In this document: piece by piece, positions 1 through 7,332 of the stretch | Position numbering within the stretch: the stretch's first letter is position 1 | Layout: the number at the start of each line of letters is the position of its first letter | From: Lachnospiraceae bacterium UBA4292 | GTDB lineage: Bacteria > Bacillota > Clostridia > Lachnospirales > Lachnospiraceae | Assembly (NCBI GenBank): GCA_002395865.1 | Contig: DGVE01000222.1 | Coordinates: 1-17,164, forward strand | DNA: 17,164 nucleotides | Reading direction: 5' to 3' | Notes under the pieces: model-generated | What the model was told of the DNA's origin: nothing | Databases searched by the model: none | The model's input: only the letters and a program-made list of their open reading frames with translations | Translations under genes and position numbers: made by a program

Positions 1-896
1 GCCGATATGATCTCCTGCCCGAACAGCTCAAAAAAACGTTTTGAGACCTCAAGCCCCTTCATATCCGCATCCGGCAGTTTCTCTGTCTTTTCAAGCTTCT
101 CCCTGACTCTCTCCCATGCCAGCGATCTACCGACATAGAGTTCAAGAAGACGCATGGCCCGCCTGTAGCATGTAACGGCGGCATAGCTGTGCCCCGTCTC
201 ACTGTAGAGATCTCCCAGCGCCCCCAGTGTTCCGCTGTAGTGGTAGTCATTTCCACCGAGCGCCTCAAATATCTCCACCGCCTCAAGAAGATATACCTCC
301 GCGCGCATGAGGAGTGCCTGTGCCTGATCGTTACCTCCTCCGTCCCTCAGTTGAACGCAAAGGGCAATGATGGTCTGGCCGATATTACCCCTGGTGGTAC
401 CGCGCTTCACATAGTCATCCGACGCGTCGATCACAGGCAGAGCCTTCATAAGGCAGGTCACGGCCTGAGTATAGTCACCCTTCTCCTGATAGAGAAGGCT
501 CTTGTTGTTGTAGAGCCCGGCGAGCCTCGGGTCGTTTCCGGAAAGGGTGCGCGAATAGACATCCTCTGCTTCCTCAAAAAGCCGCTCTGACTCGTCATAC
601 ATACCGTATGCCCTGTATCCGCCGGCGATATTCACAAGCGTGGTCCCGTACTCCGCAGTGTCCTTCGCGTTTTTCTTAAAGAGCCCCAGCACCTCTTCGC
701 TGTACCTGCACCCCTCATCCTTCATATCCGCGTCGCGGCACAGCCCTATCATCTCGTTCATAAGAAGCTGCTGCGCTGTTACATCCGCGCAATCACGTGC
801 CTCATCTATCGCAGAGCGCAGAAAGGAAAAGCTTTCCGCAGGGGAAGCCTTTCCGAACATGGAATCATATTGTTCAAGGACACGCTTTATATCCAT
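1..896 (-). CDS. TPR-repeat protein, 3' partial (probable TPR + DUF4037)
   Basis: The frame is open from an ATG at 896 to the left edge, giving 298 visible residues starting MDIKRVLEQYDSMFG; the C-terminus lies outside the window. The visible part is a string of helical pairs of TPR type, for example the stretches around NIAGGYRAYGMYDESERLF and GLYNNKSLLYQEKGDYTQA, so it probably binds protein partners. The last visible residues (KGLEVSKRFFELFGQEIIS) resemble the junction at which a DUF4037 domain, a nucleotidyltransferase-like family, starts in TPR-DUF4037 proteins I recall from Clostridia; that continuation is inference. The ATG directly abuts the TAG stop of the hydrolase gene (stop 897-899), and AGAAGGA just upstream can serve as ribosome site, so translation is probably coupled. 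It is the last visible gene of the queT operon. There is no signal peptide or membrane segment, so it is cytoplasmic. Confidence 0.8.
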   Translation of the reverse strand, partial: MDIKRVLEQYDSMFGKASPAESFSFLRSAIDEARDCADVTAQQLLMNEMIGLCRDADMKDEGCRYSEEVLGLFKKNAKDTAEYGTTLVNIAGGYRAYGMYDESERLFEEAEDVYSRTLSGNDPRLAGLYNNKSLLYQEKGDYTQAVTCLMKALPVIDASDDYVKRGTTRGNIGQTIIALCVQLRDGGGNDQAQALLMRAEVYLLEAVEIFEALGGNDYHYSGTLGALGDLYSETGHSYAAVTCYRRAMRLLELYVGRSLAWERVREKLEKTEKLPDADMKGLEVSKRFFELFGQEIIS

Positions 897-1985
897 CTAT
901 TCGTCCTTCTTCTTGTTTATCGCCACCAGATTCTGGAACAGAGCCTGCCTGGTGAGATCGAATATTATATGCTTCGTGGTGTCGCCCGTGTTCTGAAGCG
1001 CGGTCCTGATCTGCTTGCGCCCCTCAGCGTCCTCGCTCGTCAGTTCCTTCAATGTCTTGGCGCCGCCTGCGCCGAGAGAATCGAAGAGCTCATTTACAAA
1101 GACGATGCGGTCCTCCACGCTTATGCTGGCTATCCACCTGCCCACGAAGCCGCAGAGCCATTTGCTCACAGGATTGTAATTCTGTGAGTATGCCAGATGT
1201 CCGTGGTCGATATACCAGCTCACCGCGTTGTGCTGCCAGAAGCCCGAATACGATGATTTCACTATCCTGGTGTCGGGTATGTTCATGCCGAAGATGGAGC
1301 CGAACAGGTCGAACTCCGGCCCGATACACGTGGTCTTATCCGCGATATAATTGACAGTATCCATGTCGATGACATCAGAGCAGAGCCCGGGGCCGTCGAG
1401 ATTGTATATCCGCTCAATGGCGTCGAAGCGCTCGCTGTCAATGAGACTGGCCGCATATAGAGCCAGATTGCCGCCCTTTGAATGACCGCCGACTATGTAG
1501 CGGCGCCCGGGCTTTATGACATCCTGCGCGTATTTGAGCGCCAGCTCCTGCGCATCGGAGCGTGTGAAGCTGACGATGAAGTCCTCCCTCCAGCCGGCCA
1601 GAGTTCCGTCCGTTCCCCTGTATGACACGAAGGATATGTCCTCATCGTGAAATGTTATCGCCGCAAATTGCAGCGGCGGATCCTCCCGGTGCACATCCAC
1701 ATAGTCACTCATGCGGAGGCTTCCGTAGCGGTTCGAGCCCACAGCGGCCTCAAGCACCTCACGGTATCCCGCGTCCTTGCCCACTATCTCCACGCACAGC
1801 TCGCCGGAATCTATCATCTTCCTGCAGTCGCGCAGGTACACCTCCGAATCATCCCTGAACATGACATCCATATCGAAATATGTTATCAGGCTTAGGACCA
1901 CCGCGTCGACCTCAGTAAAGCCGGTTCCGAATATGGGGAAATCCTTCATCCACTCTATATAATCAAGTATTGTGTCGTATTTCAT
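897..1985 (-). CDS. Mbeg1-like alpha/beta-hydrolase (DUF2974 family)
   Basis: A 362-residue protein of the Mbeg1-like (DUF2974) group, lipase-class-3-like alpha/beta hydrolases of unknown substrate that are frequent in Firmicutes. Visible signatures are a YRGTD element at residues 122-126, like the oxyanion strand of class 3 lipases; the nucleophile elbow GGHSKGGNLAL with candidate catalytic Ser169; and LDGPG at 196-200, which follows the next strand. His residues in the last third (QHNAVSW and DHGHLAY regions) could complete a triad. No signal peptide or transmembrane helix is seen, so it is probably cytoplasmic. The start ATG overlaps the end of the peptidase gene by 23 nt, and GAGGAG inside that gene supplies the ribosome site, so it is an operon member coupled to its upstream gene. 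The family call is firm; ester or lipid hydrolysis is only inferred from the fold. Confidence 0.87.
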   Translation of the reverse strand: MKYDTILDYIEWMKDFPIFGTGFTEVDAVVLSLITYFDMDVMFRDDSEVYLRDCRKMIDSGELCVEIVGKDAGYREVLEAAVGSNRYGSLRMSDYVDVHREDPPLQFAAITFHDEDISFVSYRGTDGTLAGWREDFIVSFTRSDAQELALKYAQDVIKPGRRYIVGGHSKGGNLALYAASLIDSERFDAIERIYNLDGPGLCSDVIDMDTVNYIADKTTCIGPEFDLFGSIFGMNIPDTRIVKSSYSGFWQHNAVSWYIDHGHLAYSQNYNPVSKWLCGFVGRWIASISVEDRIVFVNELFDSLGAGGAKTLKELTSEDAEGRKQIRTALQNTGDTTKHIIFDLTRQALFQNLVAINKKKDE

Positions 1986-3672
1986 CTTCCAGTATCTCCT
2001 CAGCGTAGGCCATTGCGCGCTTTACGGCGCCCTCCTCGAAGGGCACGCTAAGGTTAGCCGCGCGAAGCGTCTCGAGATAGCTTATGCTTCCGCCCACATT
2101 GCAAAGTGTCAGATAATCCTGCCACGCGCTCTTCGGATCCTGCGCCATCTTCTTCTTGAACTCCATCGCGCCCATGGTCGTCAGAGTGTAATTGATGTAG
2201 TAGAAGGGATAGAGGTATATGTGGAGCTTGTGGTACCAGAAGCCTCCGCGCTCCATGAACTCATCGTTCTCGTAGGTTCGCCACGGCATGTACTTCTTCT
2301 CAAGCTCATGCCATTTCCATGTTCTCTCCTTCGGGGTAAGCTGCGGATTCTCATAGCAGATGTGCTGAAACTCATCCACAGCCACGCCGAACGGAACGAA
2401 GGTCACTGCCTCCTGAAGGTGCTGGAACCTGTATTTATCAGCCTGATCACCGAAGAACAGTTCAGCCCACGGGTAGGCAAACTGCTCCATCGACATGGAA
2501 TGTATCTCCGCTATGTCGGTGGTCTCCGAATAATACTCGCCTATGGGCTGGTGCCTCATGGCCTGATAGCCCGCAAATGCGTGTCCGAGCTCGTGTGTGA
2601 GCACGCCGGCGTCTCCTATCGTCTGGTTAAAGCAGGAGAACACAAACGGCGCCAGCCTGTCGGGCAGCTCGGTCATGTAGCCCGTGGAGGCCTTGCCGGG
2701 CTTGTTCTTTAGGTCGAGGAGCTCGTGCTCCATCATGAAATCTATGAATTCTCCGGTCTCGGGCGAGAGCTCGTGGTACATTCTCCTCGCCTGCTCCATC
2801 ATGTAGTCGTCATCGCCTGCAGGCACAGCATTGCCGTCAGGGAAAATGCGGCCCTCATCATAGACCATCACCTTATCCACGCCAAGACGCTTCGCCTGCG
2901 CATCATAGAGCTTTTCACAGACAGGCACGATCACCTCACGCACCTGCTCCCTGAAGGAGGCCACCTCCTCGCGGCCGTAGTCCGTCCTACCCTGTCTCAT
3001 ATATCCGAGCGGTATGAAATCCTCAAAGCCCAGATTCCTGCCCATCTCATTTCTGATGTCTATCAGCTCGGCCCAGATCTCCTCCAGTCTCTTCTCGTTG
3101 GAGGCATAGAAATGTGAATATGCATCCCACGCGGCCTTTCTGACGCTTCTGTCCTCGTGCTCGAAATACTTCTGTATGCCGTAGAGGTTCAGCTTCTTAC
3201 CGTCGAAATCTATCTCGCATCCGGCCATTATCTTCTGATACTCATCCGTAAGCAGAGCCTCCCTCTGCATGAGGGGAATGTTTGCCTCGCAGAAGCTCTT
3301 CTTTGAAAGCTCCGCAGACACGAAGAACTGCCTGCCGAACTCCTTCTCGAAATCGCTGCGAAACTCAGACTCATTCAAAGCATCGGTGATACTGAGGAAA
3401 TACGGCATCAGCTCGGGAAGCTGCTGATTTATATACTCGTTCTCCTTCTCGTAGAACTCATCCCTCGTGTCGATCGTGTGACGGATGCTCGCGATATTGA
3501 ACAGAGAGGACATTTCATTCGATGCCTTCTCGTACTCAAAATATACCTTCTTCAGCTCATCATAGCTTTCCGCGCCCTTAAGCCTGTCGGCCGTGGCTTT
3601 CAATTCATCCTTCAGCGCGTCAAAATCGGGGCGTGTGTAAGTCAGTTGTGAGAATTTCCAGTTGTTGTCCAT
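1963..3672 (-). CDS. M3 family oligoendopeptidase (PepF-like)
   Basis: A 569-residue zinc metallopeptidase of family M3, in the size range of PepF/oligoendopeptidase F-type enzymes, which cleave short peptides in the cytoplasm. The active-site motif HELGH is at residues 360-364 (zinc ligands His360 and His364, catalytic Glu361), and the third ligand is Glu389 in EIHSMSMEQF, the expected distance downstream. The C-terminal helical region (YPFYYINYTL, then an ALETLR-like SYLETLRAA) is also typical of M3. All catalytic residues are present and the length is complete. GGAGGAGG sits 5-6 nt before the ATG at 3672, fixing the start. queT lies 32 nt upstream and the hydrolase overlaps the 3' end, so it is co-transcribed with both. 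Probable role is turnover of imported or internally generated oligopeptides. The symbol is left blank because M3 subgroups are not separable by eye. Confidence 0.95.
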   Translation of the reverse strand: MDNNWKFSQLTYTRPDFDALKDELKATADRLKGAESYDELKKVYFEYEKASNEMSSLFNIASIRHTIDTRDEFYEKENEYINQQLPELMPYFLSITDALNESEFRSDFEKEFGRQFFVSAELSKKSFCEANIPLMQREALLTDEYQKIMAGCEIDFDGKKLNLYGIQKYFEHEDRSVRKAAWDAYSHFYASNEKRLEEIWAELIDIRNEMGRNLGFEDFIPLGYMRQGRTDYGREEVASFREQVREVIVPVCEKLYDAQAKRLGVDKVMVYDEGRIFPDGNAVPAGDDDYMMEQARRMYHELSPETGEFIDFMMEHELLDLKNKPGKASTGYMTELPDRLAPFVFSCFNQTIGDAGVLTHELGHAFAGYQAMRHQPIGEYYSETTDIAEIHSMSMEQFAYPWAELFFGDQADKYRFQHLQEAVTFVPFGVAVDEFQHICYENPQLTPKERTWKWHELEKKYMPWRTYENDEFMERGGFWYHKLHIYLYPFYYINYTLTTMGAMEFKKKMAQDPKSAWQDYLTLCNVGGSISYLETLRAANLSVPFEEGAVKRAMAYAEEILEDEIRHNT

Positions 3673-3704
3673 ATTTTACCTCCTCCGCAGGCAATGTACC
3701 CGCT

Positions 3705-4223
3705 TTATCCGTTATTCTTTGGATCGAGCTCGCTCTTATACTTTTTAAGCGCTCCGGCCAGTATCTGCCCGAATATGCAGCAGCTTATGACCTCCCCCGC
3801 AGCCACCCATGCGGCTATGACGGGAATGAATTCCTCCACCCCGTAGCCGTACTTAAGCACAAAGGGTACGATCAGAGCATTGGCTGTTACCGTGGGTATC
3901 GGAACCAGCCATCTGTGCTTTCTGAGCAGATACGCAAATACCGCGCCAATAAGTGTGGCCAAAGAGCCGAATATAACGTCAAGCACTATCGCTCCCCCCG
4001 CCACATTCGCGATAAGGCACCCGATGAAAAGCCCCGGTATCGCCGCGGAAGTGAACATCGGAAGAACGCAGAGCATTTCCGACACCCTCACCTGCATCAT
4101 GTTATAGGATATCGGTGCAAATGCCACCGTGATGACCACATACAATGCCGCGATCGCCGCAGCCAGTGCTATATATGCGGCCGATATTTTCCCTGAAGTC
4201 TTTTCTTTCTTATCTGCTGTCAT
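3705..4223 (-). CDS. queT: QueT-type substrate-binding subunit of an ECF transporter
   Basis: A 172-residue integral membrane protein with about five hydrophobic segments. The N-terminal LYVVITVAFAPISYNMMQVR and the following RVSEMLCVLPMF are characteristic of the QueT family (DUF988), the S component of an energy-coupling-factor importer proposed to take up a queuosine precursor. It would need the shared EcfA/EcfT module, which is encoded elsewhere. It is the first gene of the minus-strand operon, with a near-consensus promoter at 4261-4289. GAGGAA lies about 13 nt before the ATG, a rather long spacing. The predicted leader is only about 30 nt, which leaves no room for a preQ1 riboswitch, although queT genes are often under one. 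The family call is strong; the substrate is assigned by family only. Confidence 0.9.
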   Translation of the reverse strand: MTADKKEKTSGKISAAYIALAAAIAALYVVITVAFAPISYNMMQVRVSEMLCVLPMFTSAAIPGLFIGCLIANVAGGAIVLDVIFGSLATLIGAVFAYLLRKHRWLVPIPTVTANALIVPFVLKYGYGVEEFIPVIAAWVAAGEVISCCIFGQILAGALKKYKSELDPKNNG

Positions 4224-4260
4224 GGTTTGCGACCAATTCCTCTTCGCTTATATCTTTTTG

Positions 4261-4289
4261 ATTGTACTACACACAGGCACTAAAGTCAA
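4261..4289 (-). promoter_or_regulatory. Promoter of the queT-peptidase-hydrolase-TPR operon
   Basis: Reading the minus strand, TTGACT (4284-4289) is followed by a 17-nt spacer and TACAAT (4261-4266), each one mismatch from the sigma-A consensus. The predicted start is near 4254, about 30 nt before the queT ATG. It lies back to back with the promoter at 4323-4352. Confidence 0.72.
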
Positions 4290-4322
4290 TTAATCATCTT
4301 TTACTCAAAAGGTCAAGAAATA

Positions 4323-4352
4323 TTGACAGGGATGTGCTATAGTGTGTACAGT
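4323..4352 (+). promoter_or_regulatory. Promoter of the AraC-GGDEF gene
   Basis: A perfect TTGACA (4323-4328) is followed by an 18-nt spacer and TACAGT (4347-4352). The predicted start is near 4359, giving a leader of about 39 nt. TATAGT at 4338-4343 is too close to the -35 box to be its partner. Confidence 0.68.
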
Positions 4353-4397
4353 TAAAGGATCCTTAACAGACGTCACATTACAAAACATACCAAAGCT

Positions 4398-5234
4398 ATG
4401 AGAGTTCACGAAAACCACTTTATTCTTTTCATAACCGCGCTCGACTACATCGAGGAACATCTGACCGGCGAGCTTTCGCAGGAGGATATCGCCGCGAACT
4501 GCTACTGCTCCCTCTCCTCACTGCAGAAGACATGGAAGATCTGCACACACATGAGCGTCGGCGAGTACATTACCAAAAGGCGCCTCACCATGGCGGGACG
4601 TGACATGCTCAGCGGCATGTCTGTGTTAGATGCGGCCATGAAGTACGGTTACAACTCTCACGAGGTATTCACAAGGGCATTCAGCAAGGTCTGGAACGTC
4701 TCGCCCATGCGCTTCAAGAAGGAGTGGAAGGGCGACTGCGGACTCTACCCGAGGCTGAACCCCGACTATCTGGAAGGAGTATCCGATATGAAATCAAACG
4801 TTAAAAAATTCGATGTAAGGGATTTCTACGACTACATGAAGTCCCAGGCAGGCACCTACGTGCTCTGCTTCGATGTGCACCACCTTATGTGGATCAATGA
4901 AAACTTAGGCCGCGAGGCAGGCGACAAGGTCATCCTCGAAGCCTTCAAGCGCATCAACGAAGTCGCCGGCGAGGACAGACTCTGCCTGCGCATGGGCGGC
5001 GACGAGTTCGTAATGATCACCGAGAGCAGCGACCGCGCCGAGGTCGAAGCCCTCGCCGAGCAGGTTCTGTCAAAGAACGGCCGTCCCGTCTCCTACCCGG
5101 GCGGGGAGACCGAGGTCTCCCTCTACGCCGGCGCCATCGTCATCGGCGACCGCATGAAGTATTCCATACTCTGCGAGGACTTCGAGGACGTGCTGAACAA
5201 GGCAAGAAGCACGGGGAAGATAGAGTTTAAGTAG
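4398..5234 (+). CDS. AraC-type DNA-binding domain fused to a GGDEF domain
   Basis: A 278-residue one-piece regulator. Residues about 8-110 form an AraC/XylS double helix-turn-helix (ALDYIEEHLTGELSQEDIA, then AMKYGYNSHEVFTRAFSKVW and SPMRFKKEW). Residues about 150-278 form a compact GGDEF domain: FD at 158-159, Asn167, GD at 175-176, intact GGDEF at 200-204 and a closing DVLNKARSTGK. The usual FDxDxFK element reads FDVHHLM and I see no RxxD inhibitory site in its normal place, so cyclic-di-GMP synthesis is possible but the domain might instead bind nucleotide or be degenerate. There is no sensor or membrane segment. No clear ribosome site precedes the ATG, and the frame is closed by a TAA at 4353-4355, so the start rests on the domain beginning. 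It is divergent from queT, so it may regulate that operon, itself or distant genes. Confidence 0.88.
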   Translation: MRVHENHFILFITALDYIEEHLTGELSQEDIAANCYCSLSSLQKTWKICTHMSVGEYITKRRLTMAGRDMLSGMSVLDAAMKYGYNSHEVFTRAFSKVWNVSPMRFKKEWKGDCGLYPRLNPDYLEGVSDMKSNVKKFDVRDFYDYMKSQAGTYVLCFDVHHLMWINENLGREAGDKVILEAFKRINEVAGEDRLCLRMGGDEFVMITESSDRAEVEALAEQVLSKNGRPVSYPGGETEVSLYAGAIVIGDRMKYSILCEDFEDVLNKARSTGKIEFK

Positions 5235-5258
5235 TCTTCCGAGAGCAGATAATAATCT

Positions 5259-5300
5259 AAAAAAGCCGCAACGAACCATATAGTTCGCCACGGCTTTTCT
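5259..5300. terminator. Bidirectional rho-independent terminator
   Basis: AAAAGCCG (5261-5268) pairs with CGGCTTTT (5291-5298), and an inner stem CGAAC/GTTCG closes a six-base loop. It separates the convergent AraC-GGDEF and lipoprotein genes. On the minus strand the hairpin is followed by TTTTTT, so it ends the lipoprotein transcript best; on the plus strand the T run is shorter (TTTTCTATT). Confidence 0.82.
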
Positions 5301-5332
5301 ATTATTATCACCTAACAGGCACTTGAAACATA

Positions 5333-6370
5333 TTATTGGGTTTTCAATACAATCTGCGGAGTATCCACTATGGTTTTCCAATCATCACTTCTGTATATGT
5401 GCAGCGAGAACTCTATTTCCTCGATAGAGGTTATCCCATACTTTTCAAAATCACTGTTAAAAAAGGTCATTGCTCCTATTGCCTTTTTTCCGTCAACTAC
5501 TTCTATCAGCATAGATCCGCTTACCATGTATCCATTTATTGACTCATCTCGTGATGATACATTAATATTCTGACCAGAGTTATTTTCAACTATAAAGCTT
5601 ATTGAAGGTCCAAAAATCCCACCATATTCCATCGTTCTTGCCGTTACACGTATTCCATTTCCATCATAGACGATCGTTTCAGCAATATTGGGGTTTTTTG
5701 TCGATGTATCCCCACTTGATGTATCATCTATATCATACATAACAGCTATCAATAATGGGACTGTAACTGAATTACCCCTTACAGTATCATATGACACTGT
5801 TCCATATGATACACCGTAAAATGTAACTACATCGTTTTCCAGAAGCCTGCCTGTCATGCTATTATCTTTTTGAAGTAGTACATAAATATTTTGGTTCGCA
5901 TCATTATTCATATAAAACAGATACTCGGAATATGTAAGACCATTCTCGTCCACATAATCCTCAGATATTACCTGGAATATCTTACCTGTAGTTTTTAAGA
6001 CAGTACCCTCATATTTATCTGGGTACCTTGCCAGCATATCGTACGTAATGTCATCCTTATAGCTGTCCCTATCTCTTGATATCTGTGTTTCATCATTAGG
6101 TATCTCATAAAATGTAGTTTCTTCAGTTGTTGTAGTTTCCTGTGTTGTGACATCTGCCGAAGTGCTTTCATCAACTGTTTTTAATGTTTCTGATTCATCA
6201 ATATCTGCTTCGTTTGTTTCGCTACTTGAAGAGCTGGTCTTAACCCGTTTTTCCTCCTTATCCGTCGAGGTTACTGTATCATTATTCGTTTCAGAAGAAC
6301 CACAGCCAGCCACAAGTAAAACGCTCACTCCAAGTAATATTCCCACACATTTTTTTGTTAATCTTGTCAT
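5333..6370 (-). CDS. Surface lipoprotein with OB-fold-like domain
   Basis: A 345-residue predicted lipoprotein. The N-terminus has basic residues, a hydrophobic stretch and the lipobox LVAGC with lipidated Cys23. Residues about 24-100 are a Ser/Thr/Glu-rich linker. Residues about 106-212 (ITYDMLARYPDKYEGTVLKT and ENDVVTFYGVSYG) resemble the tRNA-anti/OB-like domain of many Firmicutes lipoproteins. Residues about 232-343 look like a beta-sandwich domain similar to DUF4352-type modules. No catalytic motif is seen, so a surface binding or envelope-stress role is only a guess. GGAGG precedes the ATG at good spacing, and the zinc-ribbon membrane gene ends 22 nt upstream, so the two form one operon. 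The gene is clearly more AT-rich than its surroundings. The hairpin at 5259-5300 ends the transcript. Confidence 0.83.
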   Translation of the reverse strand: MTRLTKKCVGILLGVSVLLVAGCGSSETNNDTVTSTDKEEKRVKTSSSSSETNEADIDESETLKTVDESTSADVTTQETTTTEETTFYEIPNDETQISRDRDSYKDDITYDMLARYPDKYEGTVLKTTGKIFQVISEDYVDENGLTYSEYLFYMNNDANQNIYVLLQKDNSMTGRLLENDVVTFYGVSYGTVSYDTVRGNSVTVPLLIAVMYDIDDTSSGDTSTKNPNIAETIVYDGNGIRVTARTMEYGGIFGPSISFIVENNSGQNINVSSRDESINGYMVSGSMLIEVVDGKKAIGAMTFFNSDFEKYGITSIEEIEFSLHIYRSDDWKTIVDTPQIVLKTQ

Positions 6371-6392
6371 TTGTCACTCCTCCATATTCTAT

Positions 6393-6950
6393 TCAGTCTT
6401 TACCATGTAAATACAAAATTCCAGCAACAATCAGTCCTATACCGGAAATTGCCAATAAATATAATCCCACTCCCGGTTGCAACAAATGACTTGCATCAAA
6501 TGATCCATATCCGGTATCTATATTTGTAAGGCGATTCCTGTTATATGCGTATTGAAAAACCAATTCCAAAAGTATCAAAGCGCCAATAATAATCGAATCA
6601 CGTCCAACATTTTTTGTATTTTTTATTACTTCTCCCAGTTCTACAGCCAGAAAAATCATTCCAATAATTGTAAGAACAATAAAATTTTTATCCCATAATG
6701 AAATCGTTTGAACATATCCAAGAACACTAATTGAAAAAAATGGAAGAAATGTAGCAAGTACTGCAAGACACATTGATGAAAAAGCCACTATTTTAGCAAT
6801 ATTATTCTTTTCATTAATCGTAGTCTTTGCATTTGTGTTAACGCTAATGTCCGAAACACCATCCTCATTACTTGGTTGGATAATCTTCATCCCACAATTT
6901 GGACAGAAACTAGCATTTCCAATATCTGTACCGCAATTTGAGCAAAACAT
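6393..6950 (-). CDS. Zinc-ribbon four-helix membrane protein
   Basis: A 185-residue protein with an N-terminal zinc ribbon (Cys3, Cys6, Cys16, Cys19 in MFCSNCG and SFCPNCG), a polar linker to about residue 50, and four hydrophobic segments at about 52-77, 89-108, 118-136 and 159-181. The ribbon would lie on the cytoplasmic side. Proteins with this layout are widespread in Clostridia and mostly uncharacterised; sensing or scaffolding is a guess. GGAGG lies 6 nt before the ATG. It is the first gene of a two-gene unit with the lipoprotein, driven by a near-perfect promoter (7000-7028) whose spacer contains a 14-bp palindrome next to a divergent Cro/CI-type regulator. Base composition is AT-rich (about one third G+C in a line counted by eye). 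Confidence 0.85.
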   Translation of the reverse strand: MFCSNCGTDIGNASFCPNCGMKIIQPSNEDGVSDISVNTNAKTTINEKNNIAKIVAFSSMCLAVLATFLPFFSISVLGYVQTISLWDKNFIVLTIIGMIFLAVELGEVIKNTKNVGRDSIIIGALILLELVFQYAYNRNRLTNIDTGYGSFDASHLLQPGVGLYLLAISGIGLIVAGILYLHGKD

Positions 6951-6987
6951 ATTCCACCTCCAATACTACGGATATCTTGAACGTTAT

Positions 6988-7016
6988 TTGCTAATCAAAA
7001 GTATACTCTATATATA
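6988..7016 (+). promoter_or_regulatory. Possible promoter of the Cro/CI regulator
   Basis: TTGCTA (6988-6993), a 17-nt spacer and TATATA (7011-7016) fit a moderate plus-strand promoter. It overlaps the stronger minus-strand promoter, so the two would compete. Weaker evidence than for its opposite partner. Confidence 0.4.
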
Positions 7017-7028
7017 GAGCATTGTCAA
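7000..7028 (-). promoter_or_regulatory. Promoter of zinc-ribbon/lipoprotein operon
   Basis: On the minus strand a perfect TTGACA (7023-7028) is followed by exactly 17 nt and TATACT (7000-7005), giving a start near 6993 and a leader of about 43 nt. The spacer contains the palindrome at 7006-7019. Confidence 0.8.
7006..7019. promoter_or_regulatory. Perfect 14-bp palindrome, candidate operator
   Basis: CTCTATATATAGAG is its own reverse complement and fills most of the spacer of the minus-strand promoter, directly beside its -10 box. It also covers the possible plus-strand -10 box. A dimeric Cro/CI-type protein bound here would block both promoters; the adjacent regulator at 7092-7289 is the obvious candidate. 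The site is seen directly; the binding is inferred. Confidence 0.55.
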
Positions 7029-7091
7029 GTAAAAGAGCACATGATAACCTACTTTATAAGTCTCAGACTTCATGAAGGAGTTATATTTACT

Positions 7092-7289
7092 GTGATCACC
7101 TACGAACCATTCTACGAGACGCTCAGGCAAAAGGGCATTTCAACATACAAACTGATTAACACCTATAATGTCAGCCGCAGTCTCATTGACAGATTGAAGC
7201 ACAATAAGCCCATCAGCACCCAGACGATAGATGACCTCTGCACCTATCTGGACTGCCGGGTCGAAGACATACTGAAATACACAAAATAA
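7092..7289 (+). CDS. Small Cro/CI (XRE) family transcriptional regulator
   Basis: A 65-residue helix-turn-helix protein of the short YozG/HTH_26-like kind, starting (V/M)ITYEPFYETLRQKGISTY. Residues about 8-60 cover the domain: ISTYKLINTYNVSRSLIDRL for the HTH, then TIDDLCTYLDCRVEDILKYT, the usual ending of this family. I place the start at GTG 7092: family members typically begin M-I-S/T-Y-x-P, and AAGGAG (7075-7080) lies 11 nt upstream. An in-frame ATG at 7041 would add 17 residues not expected in the family. It is transcribed away from the zinc-ribbon/lipoprotein operon, with a palindrome between them, so autoregulation and repression of that operon are likely. It is followed directly by a strong terminator. 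Confidence 0.87.
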   Translation: MITYEPFYETLRQKGISTYKLINTYNVSRSLIDRLKHNKPISTQTIDDLCTYLDCRVEDILKYTK

Positions 7290-7332
7290 CCGTTCATGGC
7301 AACTGATCAGATCAGTGACATGAACGGTTTTT
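7288..7332 (+). terminator. Rho-independent terminator after the Cro/CI regulator
   Basis: ACCGTTCATG (7289-7298) pairs with CATGAACGGT (7319-7328), with an inner ACTGAT/ATCAGT stem, followed by a short T run. The stem starts within the stop codon of the regulator gene. Confidence 0.85.

Noticed and set aside
1972..2712. Long plus-strand open frame opposite the M3 peptidase gene
   Set aside because: It is the antisense shadow of a well-supported peptidase gene and has no ribosome site or domain signature.
4224..4260. preQ1 riboswitch in the queT leader
   Set aside because: The predicted leader is about 30 nt, and I see neither a preQ1-I stem-loop with A-rich tail nor any G-rich pairing.
7041..7091. 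Upstream ATG for the Cro/CI regulator
   Set aside because: The extra 17 residues are not family-like, and AAGGAG lies inside that stretch, pointing to GTG 7092.
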